DNA of 64,000 nt from positions 34,215-98,214 of the forward strand of contig NZ_JBDKWG010000149.1 in assembly GCF_040151475.1 (NCBI RefSeq), in the 5' to 3' direction. This DNA is from CAXBNB01 sp040151475. GTDB taxonomy: Bacteria; Bacteroidota; Bacteroidia; Cytophagales; Cyclobacteriaceae. The notes beneath the pieces are model-generated. The model made no database searches and was not told the origin of the DNA. It saw only the letters and a program-made list of their open reading frames with translations. Below, piece by piece: positions 19,360-28,194 of this stretch (position 1 is its first letter; every line of letters begins with the position of its first letter). Position numbers and translations under genes: made by a program.

Positions 19360-22338
19360 ATGAACGAAATACTTGAGCAAGGACTAAAAAAATTAGGAAT
19401 GGTTGGAGATTCCAATCATTCCTCAGGCCTTGTCTCTGTTCATAGCCATCAAGACCACTTAGCACCTGAAGAATATTTAGCTCTTGAAAACGCCAAGAAA
19501 TATAAAGCTGACTTTGTTTATTTCAGAAGGTTTGAAAACCGTCCTTCCATTCCTCAAATTTTCATTTATGACTTCACAAATAAGATTGGGGTTGACGAAC
19601 AAGAGCTAACTCAATTACACAAACAACTTTACAGTTCCGCTCAGGTTCCGATGTTCTTTGTGCTTACAAAAAGAGATGTAAGAATATTTAATTGTTTCGA
19701 AAGACCATCGGAAGGAAATCAGCTAAAGTATAAACCCTTAAAGGTTATAAAGTTGGCTGCAGATGTCTCTAAAGCTGTTCAACGAGAATATGATGAATTC
19801 TCTGGAAGGGCTTTTGATAATGGAACATTCTGGGAAAACTCAAAGTATAGCAAGCAGTTTAAGTTTAGTAATAGCGCATATGAGAAATTACTTACTGAAT
19901 TAAAGCAAGCATTAAGGGACATCATCAAAACGAAAGTCCTACCCGCCAATATTGCTAGAAAGGTAATGGTGACCTCTATCCTTGTAAGGTATTTGGAGGA
20001 ACGTAAAGACGAAGAGGGAAGAAAAGTATTTCCGAATGATTTTTTCAGTAATTTCATTGCTAACGGGGAAAAATTTACTGACGTTTTCGAAAAAAAGGGA
20101 GCATATCTGAGTCTTCTGGATTTCTTAGCTGAACATTTCAATGGAGGAATCTTTCAAGTAGATTATGATGACAGAGAGTTCTTAAAAACCGCTGATCTAA
20201 GTAGATTTGGCTTATTTCTGGAAGGTGAAGCAGAAGGGCTTCAACGGGTTTTATGGAAATTGTATTCGTTTAATGATCTACCTGTAGAGCTAATTAGTAA
20301 TATCTATGAAGAATTTCTGGGGAAGCAACGAGGTGTAGTTTACACACCTCCATTTTTAGTCAATTTCCTCCTTGATGAATCCATGCCTCTTGAATCAGAG
20401 GCTACTGACTTTAAAATTCTTGATCCGGCATGTGGATCCGGTGTTTTTCTAGTTGGTGCATATAGAAGGCTTATTCATAGGTGGCGAAGAAATAATGGTT
20501 GGAAGAGACCATCATTAGAGACCCTCAAAAGTTTACTCAAGGAAAATATTTATGGAGTTGAGTTGAACAAAGATGCCGCTGACTTGACCATCTTCAGTTT
20601 AAGCTTAGCTCTGTGTGATGAGTTAACCCCTTTGCAAATCTGGGAGAATTTAAAATTTGACAACCTTCATGAGAAAAATATTATTCATGACGACTTCTTT
20701 AATGTATTAGCATCAAATAAACTGCAACATGAATTTGATCTGATCATTGGTAATCCACCATTTGATTCAAGTTTAACAGAACCTGCAAAAATTATTGAGA
20801 GTAAGGCGCTACTGCAAAGAAATGAATCAGAGGTAAATAAAAAGTCACATAAAAAGTCCAAACAGATAAAATTACCTGACAATCAGGTATCACTGCTGTT
20901 TCTTGAGCAATCAATTAAACTTTGTAAGCCACAGGGTTTAGTCTGCTTGATTCAACCCTCTGGTCCACTTCTTTATAACAATTCATCAACGGATTTTAGA
21001 AGGCTGTTATTTGAGAATTATAATATTCCTCAGGTAATAGATTTCACGCATATCAGTAGAATCCTTTTTGGTAAAAATGGCGATGTTGCCACTGCTGCAA
21101 TTTTCATTAAAAATGAAAAAGCTAAAGAAAGAGGTGTGCTACATATTACCGCACGTAGAACCAAACCCCACAAAGAGAAGCTTTATTTTGAATTGGACAC
21201 TTATGATTTTCATTATGTTCCAAGGCAGTTAGCTTTAAACGATCCTCTCATATGGAAGTCGAATTTTATTGGTGGGGCTAGAGTCCATCAGCTTGTTAAA
21301 AGGTTATCTGAAAATACCAGTTTAAAAGAATACTTGGATGAAAGAAAAAATCAGGGATGGGTGGCAAGTGAAGGCTTTACTGCGGCTACTAAAGGTGATT
21401 TCAAAAAACTAAAAACCTTAAGAGACAATCAGGAATTGGAGGAACTCAAACAATTTGAGGGTAAACTTCAATCCTCATTTATTACAAGCAAAAGATTCCT
21501 TCCCACAAAAGCACTTACGATTAATGGGATCGATGAAACTCTAATAGAGAACGAACCACCAGTTAAATATTTCCATAGCAAAGGAGAGTTAGGCATTTAT
21601 GAGGCACCCCATCTGCTTATCAAAGAGCTAATTACCAATAACGTAATTCCTATGGACATCTCAACCGATGAATTATGTTTCCAGAGGCGAATAATAGGAA
21701 TTCATGCTCCTTCAGAAGAGTTTGATAGTTTAAAGGAATTAAAGGAAAGATTATCAAAAACGGATATTTACCCTTTTTATATTGCAGCAACAAGTGGACA
21801 ATATCTCGTCAACAAGTCTTCTGCAATTTATAAGCAGGATATAGAAAATTTACCATATCCTAAGAATATAGAGACTCTTGAAACCTCTTTTCATGAATCC
21901 TTGATAATTAATGATTTCAAGGGTTATTTGTTAGATTTCAGAAGAAATGGAGAAACATCTAAAGTTGCAACTCAAGACGCAACATCAGATGACCTTCAAA
22001 AGTATGGAGAAGTCTACTGTGACATATTGAGTAAGGTTTATCCTTCAATTAGACCATATGAGTACTTCGAAACCAATTCTTATATCTGTCACCCATTTTA
22101 TTTCGGTGAAAACAAACCTGACATTGACTTTTCCAACGCTGATGAAGCCGAAAGTCATCTTGAAGCTTTGGTAAGGAAAAACCTCAATGCAAGTTTAAGA
22201 CTTACCCGCATTGTGAGAATATATGAAGGGAACGTCATTTACCTGATCAAGCCTAAGAAGCTTCGCTATTGGCTCCAGTCGATTGCTCTACGAGATGCAG
22301 ACGAAACATTTACAGACCTTAGAAAACAGGGGTATTGA
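19360..22338 (+). CDS. N6-adenine DNA methyltransferase, Eco57I/type IIG-like
   Basis: This 992-residue protein has the SAM motif DPACGSG (355-361) preceded by the GVVYTPPFLV segment typical of gamma-class adenine methylases, and the catalytic NPPF (465-468). Residues about 1-150 form a separate N-terminal domain (YKADFVYFRRF and QIFIYDFTN) of unclear role that resembles a nuclease fold without an obvious ExK. The C-terminal 400 residues are probably the target-recognition part. The gene lies between ordinary metabolic genes and its stop overlaps the next start (TGATG). It is probably the methylase half of a restriction-modification or related defence unit. Confidence 0.85.
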   Translation: MNEILEQGLKKLGMVGDSNHSSGLVSVHSHQDHLAPEEYLALENAKKYKADFVYFRRFENRPSIPQIFIYDFTNKIGVDEQELTQLHKQLYSSAQVPMFFVLTKRDVRIFNCFERPSEGNQLKYKPLKVIKLAADVSKAVQREYDEFSGRAFDNGTFWENSKYSKQFKFSNSAYEKLLTELKQALRDIIKTKVLPANIARKVMVTSILVRYLEERKDEEGRKVFPNDFFSNFIANGEKFTDVFEKKGAYLSLLDFLAEHFNGGIFQVDYDDREFLKTADLSRFGLFLEGEAEGLQRVLWKLYSFNDLPVELISNIYEEFLGKQRGVVYTPPFLVNFLLDESMPLESEATDFKILDPACGSGVFLVGAYRRLIHRWRRNNGWKRPSLETLKSLLKENIYGVELNKDAADLTIFSLSLALCDELTPLQIWENLKFDNLHEKNIIHDDFFNVLASNKLQHEFDLIIGNPPFDSSLTEPAKIIESKALLQRNESEVNKKSHKKSKQIKLPDNQVSLLFLEQSIKLCKPQGLVCLIQPSGPLLYNNSSTDFRRLLFENYNIPQVIDFTHISRILFGKNGDVATAAIFIKNEKAKERGVLHITARRTKPHKEKLYFELDTYDFHYVPRQLALNDPLIWKSNFIGGARVHQLVKRLSENTSLKEYLDERKNQGWVASEGFTAATKGDFKKLKTLRDNQELEELKQFEGKLQSSFITSKRFLPTKALTINGIDETLIENEPPVKYFHSKGELGIYEAPHLLIKELITNNVIPMDISTDELCFQRRIIGIHAPSEEFDSLKELKERLSKTDIYPFYIAATSGQYLVNKSSAIYKQDIENLPYPKNIETLETSFHESLIINDFKGYLLDFRRNGETSKVATQDATSDDLQKYGEVYCDILSKVYPSIRPYEYFETNSYICHPFYFGENKPDIDFSNADEAESHLEALVRKNLNASLRLTRIVRIYEGNVIYLIKPKKLRYWLQSIALRDADETFTDLRKQGY

Positions 22339-23069
22339 TGTTAGCAGATCGAATTGAAAATATCGGTAATGGAGAGCTTTCTGAAGGAGTTGAAATTGAC
22401 GCTTCCATAAAGGCTGTTATTGAATTCATTGAAACGCACTTTTCTGGCTTCTCGGAGAAAGTTAAAGGAGAAATTACTGCAAGTGAAAAAGCGATAACTG
22501 ATAAACTTTGCAAGTACTTTAATCGGGTTGCCGGATCTTATCCTTTCTACTTTCATCATGAAAATGTGGAAGACCATAGTTCAGGAATAAGTCCACAAAT
22601 AGATATTGGCACTCTTTCACGAGAAGAACAAATCACCGTTGGAGATCGAAACTATGATGAGTTTGACTCGTTTTTCTCCATTGAGGCAAAAAGACTTCCA
22701 ACGCCTGGTCAAAATCGAGAAAAGGAATACGTAATTGGTCATGATAAACCTACTGGTGGCATTGAGCGATTCAAGAAAGGTATTCATGGCAAAGGGCTTA
22801 GGTATGCAGCCATTATTGGATATGTACAAAAAGAAGATTTTGACTTTTGGTTTCTTCAAATCAATGATTGGATTGAAGAACTCGTAAAATCTTCCAATGG
22901 TGATTGGCTGACCCAAGATAAACTTAGAAAATTTGTTGGACATACTGGGGAGCAACTAGTAAAATTTGAGTCTGATCATATTAGAATAGATTTAGAGCCA
23001 GAAATTGAAAAGATTAAACTTTTGCATTTTTGGATAAATCTGGTTTCAGATAATACCTTCAATATTTAA
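22338..23069 (+). CDS. putative PD-(D/E)xK nuclease partner of the methyltransferase
   Basis: This 243-residue protein is translated from an ATG overlapping the methylase stop by one base. The sequence shows PQIDIG (Asp89) followed by SIEAKRL (Glu116, Lys118), the spacing and hydrophobic framing of a PD-(D/E)xK nuclease core. GGIERFKKGIHGKGL and AAIIGYV lie downstream. I do not recognise the family by name. The coupling to a DNA methylase makes a restriction endonuclease the simplest reading. The nuclease assignment is inference. Confidence 0.65.
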   Translation: MLADRIENIGNGELSEGVEIDASIKAVIEFIETHFSGFSEKVKGEITASEKAITDKLCKYFNRVAGSYPFYFHHENVEDHSSGISPQIDIGTLSREEQITVGDRNYDEFDSFFSIEAKRLPTPGQNREKEYVIGHDKPTGGIERFKKGIHGKGLRYAAIIGYVQKEDFDFWFLQINDWIEELVKSSNGDWLTQDKLRKFVGHTGEQLVKFESDHIRIDLEPEIEKIKLLHFWINLVSDNTFNI

Positions 23070-23273
23070 CCCCATGTTAGTGGAGCAAGCGTTAAATTCT
23101 AAAATCATATCAAGAAATCTCCAAAATTTAGAACCCTATCTGTCATTCCATTAATATTATTCCTAGCTTTGCGCTCTGAAATCAACTAACCAGCTACCAA
23201 GTCACTACATCAGGGAGCATTAAACCCACTTTAACGCCCTCATTCATCATAATTTACATCAAAAAAACTCAAA

Positions 23274-24812
23274 ATGGTTTTTATCAAAAAACTAAAAGAC
23301 AAACAATTTAACATTAAAAATGAAGTCCTTTCCGGGCTCACCGTGTCATTGGCACTGGTACCAGAAGCGGTGGCATTTTCATTAATAGCCAGCGTCAGTC
23401 CATTGATCGGATTATATTCAGCATTTTTTTTGGGATTGATTACCGCAGTTCTTGGTGGTAGGCCAGGTATGATCTCAGGAGCTACCGGAGCAATCGCTGT
23501 AGTAATTGTCAGCCTTGTGATGAGGCATGGAGTGGAATACCTGTTTGCGGCAGTTATACTTATGGGTTTGATCCAAATAGTAATCGGAGCACTGAGACTT
23601 GGGAAGTTCATCAGACTTGTCCCCCATGCAGTAATGTTTGGGTTTGTTAATGGACTGGCAATTGTAATCTTCATGTCTCAGTTGAACCAATTCAAAACTC
23701 TGGGTGAAGATGGAAGCCTCCACTGGCTTACCGGATCAGCACTCTATATCATGCTTGCATTTGTGGTGATGACCATGGCGATCATCCATTTTATGCCAAA
23801 ACTCACCAAGGCAGTACCAGCTTCTTTAACAGCCATTTTAGTCGTTTCCGCTATCATCATAGGTTTTCAAATTCCTACCAAAACTGTGGGTGATATTGCC
23901 TCCATTTCCGGTGGTTTGCCGCAATTTCACCTGCCAAATATTCCTTTTGATTTTGAGACCTTAAAAATTATATTTCCATATTCCCTTATCATGGCATTGG
24001 TTGGGCTTATAGAAAGTTTGCTAACCCTGACTGTGATTGATGAAATGACCGAAACCCGTGGACGTGGCAACAAAGAAAGTGTTGCGCAGGGTATTGCCAA
24101 CTTAGTATGTGGTTTCTTCTCAGGAATGGGTGGTTGTGCGATGATTGGACAAAGTATCATCAATGTAAACTCAGGCGGACGAAACCGGCTTTCAGGAATA
24201 GTTGCTTCTATTGGGCTATTGACATTTGTGCTTTTCGGCTCTTCCTACATCGAGCGTGTCCCTATGGCTGCTTTGGTCGGGCTAATGTTTATGGTCTCCA
24301 TTGGCACCTTCGAATGGGCCAGTTTAAGGATCTTCAAAAAAGTACCGACAACCGACGTAGTAGTAATGGTACTGGTGTCTTTAATTACAGTATTTTTCCA
24401 TAACCTCGCAGTAGCTGTCATCAGTGGTGTGGTAATCTCCGCATTGGCCTTTGCTTGGGAAAATGCCAAAAAGATCAGGGCCAGAAAGTATGTAGATGAA
24501 AAAGGGGTGAAACATTATGAAGTATTTGGCCCTTTATTTTTTGGATCAATCACCGCTTTTCATGAAAAATTTGATGTGCTCAACGACCCTGATGAAGTGG
24601 TGATAGACTTTCTGGAATCCAGAATCATTGACCATTCTGCCATAGAAGCACTCAACAAAATAACTGAACGCTACCAAAAAGTAGGTAAAAGAGTACAATT
24701 GAAGCACCTTTCCGGGGATTGCCTTGCTCTACTAGACAATGCTTCGGAGCTTATTGACATCAACTATTGGGAAGATCCAAAATACAAATTAGTGTCGGAT
24801 AAGTTGGGATAA
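23274..24812 (+). CDS. SulP family anion transporter with STAS domain
   Basis: This 512-residue permease has the SulP core (LSGLTVSLALVPEAVAFSLIA near the N-terminus, then YSAFFLGLITAVLGGRPGMISGATGA) with about 12-14 membrane segments. A cytoplasmic STAS domain occupies about residues 415-505 (DEVVIDFLESRIIDHSAIEAL). Family members carry sulfate or bicarbonate, often with sodium. A 204-base gap without recognisable signals separates it from the upstream restriction genes, and it seems to be a single-gene unit. Confidence 0.92.
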   Translation: MVFIKKLKDKQFNIKNEVLSGLTVSLALVPEAVAFSLIASVSPLIGLYSAFFLGLITAVLGGRPGMISGATGAIAVVIVSLVMRHGVEYLFAAVILMGLIQIVIGALRLGKFIRLVPHAVMFGFVNGLAIVIFMSQLNQFKTLGEDGSLHWLTGSALYIMLAFVVMTMAIIHFMPKLTKAVPASLTAILVVSAIIIGFQIPTKTVGDIASISGGLPQFHLPNIPFDFETLKIIFPYSLIMALVGLIESLLTLTVIDEMTETRGRGNKESVAQGIANLVCGFFSGMGGCAMIGQSIINVNSGGRNRLSGIVASIGLLTFVLFGSSYIERVPMAALVGLMFMVSIGTFEWASLRIFKKVPTTDVVVMVLVSLITVFFHNLAVAVISGVVISALAFAWENAKKIRARKYVDEKGVKHYEVFGPLFFGSITAFHEKFDVLNDPDEVVIDFLESRIIDHSAIEALNKITERYQKVGKRVQLKHLSGDCLALLDNASELIDINYWEDPKYKLVSDKLG

Positions 24813-24834
24813 ATCTGACATTAGGCAGGTCAGT

Positions 24835-24989
24835 ATCCAGGGCATACGCATTTAAAACAAACCCTTCCTACCGCACCCCTGACTTCCATCAGGCAAGTTG
24901 TTGCGGTATCTTTTAAAATCACAGTCAAATCTAAGATCCCCCTGAAAGTCAGGGGATAATAATATGTTTTAAATGCGTTTGCCCTGGAT
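24835..24989. repeat. MITE-like inverted-repeat element, 155 bp
   Basis: The ends (24835-24859 and 24965-24989) are inverted copies of a 25-base sequence with one mismatch, containing CCAGGGCA and ACGCATTTAAAACA. Inside are nested repeats: TACCGCA/TGCGGTA, CCCCTGACTT/AAGTCAGGGG and two small local hairpins. There is no coding capacity. Size, structure and intergenic position fit a miniature inverted-repeat element. The right end touches the stop codon of the neighbouring lipoprotein gene. A diverged relative lies at 45572-45710. Confidence 0.7.
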
Positions 24990-25507
24990 CAATATCCCCT
25001 GCTTATAGATTTTCCTTCGGTGGTAAAAGAAACACCCTGTTGTCCGTTGGTAGAAATGTGTATGGCCTGAAAAACAGGCTTTACATGTTTATGACGAGCA
25101 CTCCAAATAATGAGAAAGTTGGCTCCAGATCCACCAGTATCGTCATCTTGCTCTATCACATAGTCGATGGTTTCCATTGGCCGCAAATATGATGTGTTTT
25201 CAATATAGCTTCTGACCAAATCACCCTGCGTATTGTAGTAGTCTATGGAATTCATATAAATTGTATCCACCAAACTGGTATTTCTGATACTCAAAGTAGC
25301 TGTAAGCAAAAATCGTGAATCCTTGGTTTTACTATATATATCAGAATAAATAGGAACATACACCGTGTCCACAACAGCCATAATGTCGCTATTAGCAGCA
25401 ACGTGGCGATCTTCGATTACTCTCTGAGCATGTGTCCCCTCATTAGGATTTTTCTCCAGACAAGAAATTAAGAGCAGGAAGGGGAAAAATATTGATATTC
25501 TATACAT
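24989..25507 (-). CDS. DUF3124 lipoprotein
   Basis: The 172-residue protein begins with a lipoprotein signal peptide (FPFLLLISC, Cys16). The body matches DUF3124: VDTVYVPIYSDIY, LTATLSIRNTSLVDTI, YLRPMETIDYVIEQDD and GGSGANFLI. A conserved end with GQQGVSF follows. Members occur in several proteobacterial and Bacteroidota genomes with no known role. It is a lone gene next to a MITE-like element whose right repeat supplies its last codon positions. Confidence 0.82.
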   Translation of the reverse strand: MYRISIFFPFLLLISCLEKNPNEGTHAQRVIEDRHVAANSDIMAVVDTVYVPIYSDIYSKTKDSRFLLTATLSIRNTSLVDTIYMNSIDYYNTQGDLVRSYIENTSYLRPMETIDYVIEQDDDTGGSGANFLIIWSARHKHVKPVFQAIHISTNGQQGVSFTTEGKSISRGY

Positions 25508-25558
25508 TTATGTTAATGCTTAAAACTGAAAATGTTTTACTTATTGGGAAAACTGACT

Positions 25559-25864
25559 TTAAAATTTAATTGAAATATCAAGATGTCCACCAAGACCTTC
25601 GTTGATAATCCTTTGTAAGGTTGAAAAACGAATATCTTTTAGGTTTCTCTCCAGTTTTGAGATATACGACTTGTTAGTCCCTGCCAATTCAGCCAACTGT
25701 TCTTGAGTCAACCCTTTTGTTTCCCGTGCCTGCTGAATCAAGACACCCAATTTAAAAACATTGTAATCAGCTTCAAAACGTTCTCGTTCCTCTGTATCCA
25801 CTTTTCCAATTTTTTCATCAATAAATTGATCCAGACTTTTTAAGTCCTTATTCTTTGCTGTCAT
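25559..25864 (-). CDS. higA: HigA-type antitoxin with XRE helix-turn-helix
   Basis: The 101-residue protein has an N-terminal leader and an XRE-family DNA-binding domain (about residues 36-90: IQQARETKGLTQEQLAELAG, TNKSYISKLERN). It overlaps the upstream toxin gene by 17 bases, the usual toxin-first order of HigBA systems. It should neutralise the toxin and repress the shared promoter at 26194-26224. Confidence 0.88.
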   Translation of the reverse strand: MTAKNKDLKSLDQFIDEKIGKVDTEERERFEADYNVFKLGVLIQQARETKGLTQEQLAELAGTNKSYISKLERNLKDIRFSTLQRIINEGLGGHLDISIKF

Positions 25865-26189
25865 AATATTCTTGTTTAATCTGTTCTGCTCTTTCTATCT
25901 CGTTTTTAGGTGTTTTCCGGCTTTTCTTCTGAAATCCATTTCCGATTACAACAAGGTTATCAATATCAAAAAAGCAAAAAATCCTAAATATGTTACTGCC
26001 AACCTGAACTCTGATTTCATAGAGACCTGAAGTGTTTTTCAAATGTTTCAAATACAACTCTGGAATCCTGTCTATTTCTTCTATGACTTTGAACGTCCAG
26101 AGAATTTTAGTTTGAACCTTGGACACTTGGTTATCAAAAAACTTATTGAAGTAATTTTTAAAGAAGTAAAGTTCACGTTTCTTTGCCAC
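25848..26189 (-). CDS. higB: HigB/RelE-type toxin (phage-derived Gp49-like)
   Basis: This is a 113-residue ribosome-dependent mRNA interferase of the HigB/Gp49 group, shown by the order KKILWTFKVIEEIDRIPELYLKHL-like region, GLYEIRVQVGSNIFRIF and FQKKSRKTPKNEIERA. I place the start at the GTG (26187-26189; MAKKRELYFF), where similar proteins begin. An in-frame TTG extension nine codons longer would run through the promoter. The -7 box ends four bases before this GTG, so the mRNA may be leaderless. Confidence 0.85.
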   Translation of the reverse strand: MAKKRELYFFKNYFNKFFDNQVSKVQTKILWTFKVIEEIDRIPELYLKHLKNTSGLYEIRVQVGSNIFRIFCFFDIDNLVVIGNGFQKKSRKTPKNEIERAEQIKQEYYDSKE

Positions 26190-26193
26190 AAAA

Positions 26194-26224
26194 CAAAGAT
26201 AATAAAAGTAGTCCAATTAGACAA
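26194..26224 (-). promoter_or_regulatory. higBA promoter
   Basis: On the minus strand TTG (26222-26224) is followed after 20 bases by TATCTTTG (26194-26201), a perfect -7 element. Only four bases separate it from the GTG start of higB. The predicted start point therefore falls on the start codon. Confidence 0.65.
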
Positions 26225-26426
26225 CTTACCTAAGGCCAGTAAGGTATGACATGCTTATTCTAATCTTAGCTCTTACTTGTCAGGCCTCCACAAGACGTTA
26301 AGATCAATGGGAGAGTCAAAAATATAATAACTACAAGAGTTTACCACCGAGACAGAGTCTCTACCCTTCATTCATTACTTTCAAATCATCCTTAGGAAGA
26401 CTTAATAGAACGGGGTTTCTTTTCCT
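26217..26426. other. intergenic region without recognised gene
   Basis: Apart from the -33 part of the higBA promoter at its left end and a short GAGAC-AGA-GTCTC hairpin near 26350, I see no coding sequence or RNA gene here. Confidence 0.5.
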
Positions 26427-26894
26427 TTAATACTTATGAATAGAGTATAATGAAGGGATTAATGCCGTTTTGGGATCGTTCGGCATGTAGAAAATTGATA
26501 GTTCATCCCCTCGTTCCAGCTGCCTATGATATGCAGATTTAAATGAATAATTCAAAGGACAGTTATCTACTTCATATTGGAAATGGTATTCCTTAACAAC
26601 TCGGCCATTGTGTTCTGAGTTAGTATTAGAAACCCTTGTTATTCGAGCAATAGTTTTTTCTCCATATTTGATTACTTGGGTTCCAACCTTGAGCGTTATT
26701 ATTTTTCGTCTTATGAAAAACACTCCAATTCCAAGAAATATCAAACTCACCAGAGCTTGAACATCTTGAGTCTTAATTAACATTCCAATTCCAATTATTC
26801 CTCCAATTGTAAAAAATTCGCCAATTAAGTAAGGAGCTGTTTTGAAATACAACAAACAGTATTCGTGATTATTTATGTGTCTTTTTTCCTTCAA
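26427..26894 (-). CDS. DUF3592-like small membrane protein
   Basis: The 155-residue protein has two adjacent transmembrane helices (about residues 21-40 and 44-61). A soluble C-terminal beta domain of about 90 residues includes EKTIARITRVSN, EYHFQYEVD, RGDELSIFYMPNDP. That pattern resembles DUF3592 proteins, in which a variable-length region ends in YxPxxP-type sequences. I cannot assign a role. It is a single gene between the HigBA pair and a MITE-like element. Confidence 0.6.
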   Translation of the reverse strand: MKEKRHINNHEYCLLYFKTAPYLIGEFFTIGGIIGIGMLIKTQDVQALVSLIFLGIGVFFIRRKIITLKVGTQVIKYGEKTIARITRVSNTNSEHNGRVVKEYHFQYEVDNCPLNYSFKSAYHRQLERGDELSIFYMPNDPKTALIPSLYSIHKY

Positions 26895-26967
26895 CGCAGA
26901 TTAATTAATGTCAACATTTGAGCATATACACTTTGATGGTATATACTTGTCTTATAACTCTCTCAAA

Positions 26968-27092
26968 TAGACATTATCACGGTTGATTTATTATGGAGAA
27001 TTTTGCTCTTAAAAAAACCGCCAATTCATTGCTAATTTTGGAGAAAAAAATCTTGTAATCTCTCTATGCACAATCAACCGTGATAATGTCTA
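26968..27092. repeat. MITE-like element with perfect 21-bp terminal inverted repeats
   Basis: Positions 26968-26988 (TAGACATTATCACGGTTGATT would be the motif; core ATTATCACGGTTG) and 27072-27092 are perfect inverted copies. The 83-base interior is A/T-rich and non-coding. The repeats stop sharply at 21 bases at both the outer and inner edges, which suggests selection or recent insertion. No transposase of this type is in the window. No other copy was noticed here. Confidence 0.7.
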
Positions 27093-27133
27093 ATATAAAG
27101 GAATTCATTTATTCTTCTTGCGGTTTGCACTTT

Positions 27134-27925
27134 TCACTCCATCATAAATGATCGAATGAAAATCTCATGTGGAATCAACTCGTTGGGAGGTTGGTTTATC
27201 CTTGTAGAGTACCTGCTGATGCCTCCTCCTCCCATAGACACACCTATGCCTCCAAGTCCTCCACGCATGCCCAATCCCGATGAAGCAAATCCGGAAGCCC
27301 CTCCTCCGATACCAACCCCTCTTGATCCGATTTCAACCAGAAAAGACAACTTGCCTTGCTCTATATTTTTTTTCTTTGCCAACTCCTGAACATAGTAGAG
27401 TGAAAATTGAGCCTCATATATTAACTCCTTTTTGTCTTCGTCAATGCGTACTGCGGCATTCATATCACCACCGGAAATATCAACCCATTCATATTTCGAT
27501 CCTACCTTCCTCACTCCCCTGATCAGAGCAGGCTTTCCAGCCAATAAAAGCTCAGGATTGTCTTCCGGATTGTACTTATGTCTTCTTTTATCCATATCTA
27601 TTTTTGCAGCATTGGTATAGACAATACCCAGATTTTTGGATTTTGCTCCGTTTCCATCTACCCAGACTGTAATTCCAAAATCATCGGATTTTTTGATGAG
27701 TTCACTGTCATAAGTTTTTAGCAGCAGGTAAACATTCTGATCGTCGTTGTATATGCCATACGAGGTTTGTTCGCTTACATTGACATGAGTCAGTGTAGGC
27801 CAATCTTCGTCACTTCCATCTATATTGATTCCTATAATGGCACGGCTTGGCAAGATACCTGACACACTGCATCCCATACTAATGATAGCCATCAACGCAA
27901 TTGCCAAATTTGAATACTTCATCAT
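27134..27925 (-). CDS. putative lipoprotein with glycine-rich segment
   Basis: From the ATG at 27925 the product has 263 residues and a lipoprotein signal (ALMAIISMGC). Residues about 30-190 look like a beta-sandwich of the DOMON/CBM9 kind: IDGSDEDWPTL opens it, and YGIYNDDQNVYLLLKTYDSEL and GITVWVDGNG follow. A glycine-rich, low-complexity stretch (GIGGGASGFASSG, GGLGGIGVSMGGGG) precedes the C-terminus. A ligand- or sugar-binding surface role is possible but unproven. The longer reading frame upstream adds residues without a usable signal peptide. Confidence 0.65.
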   Translation of the reverse strand: MMKYSNLAIALMAIISMGCSVSGILPSRAIIGINIDGSDEDWPTLTHVNVSEQTSYGIYNDDQNVYLLLKTYDSELIKKSDDFGITVWVDGNGAKSKNLGIVYTNAAKIDMDKRRHKYNPEDNPELLLAGKPALIRGVRKVGSKYEWVDISGGDMNAAVRIDEDKKELIYEAQFSLYYVQELAKKKNIEQGKLSFLVEIGSRGVGIGGGASGFASSGLGMRGGLGGIGVSMGGGGISRYSTRINQPPNELIPHEIFIRSFMME

Positions 27926-28194
27926 TTTACAATTTATTAGACGCATACTGCGCACATTACACTTAATGGAGGCCGAGAATCCCTCCACGGTTTATCGCCC
28001 CAATCCATGTCCTGACGTTTGTTAAGATGCCATTGCTATAACTCTACCGTTTTTTTGTCATTTCTGACAAGGGTGATTTTTCTTATATTCAGGGCTATTA
28101 TGGCGAAGACATAAAACCATAATGGGTTAATTTGAATTCTTAAACTGAAAGACAATGTGCACAGGAGTTGAGAGCTCCTCAATTTTTCTTAAAA

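Noticed and set aside
25848..26216. Longer HigB starting at an upstream TTG
   Set aside because: The extra nine codons run through the perfect -7 box, and homologous toxins start at the MAKKRE position.
27156..27522. Proline-rich open frames on the plus strand
   Set aside because: They lie opposite the glycine-rich part of the lipoprotein gene and are its complement; codon use and neighbours favour the minus-strand gene.
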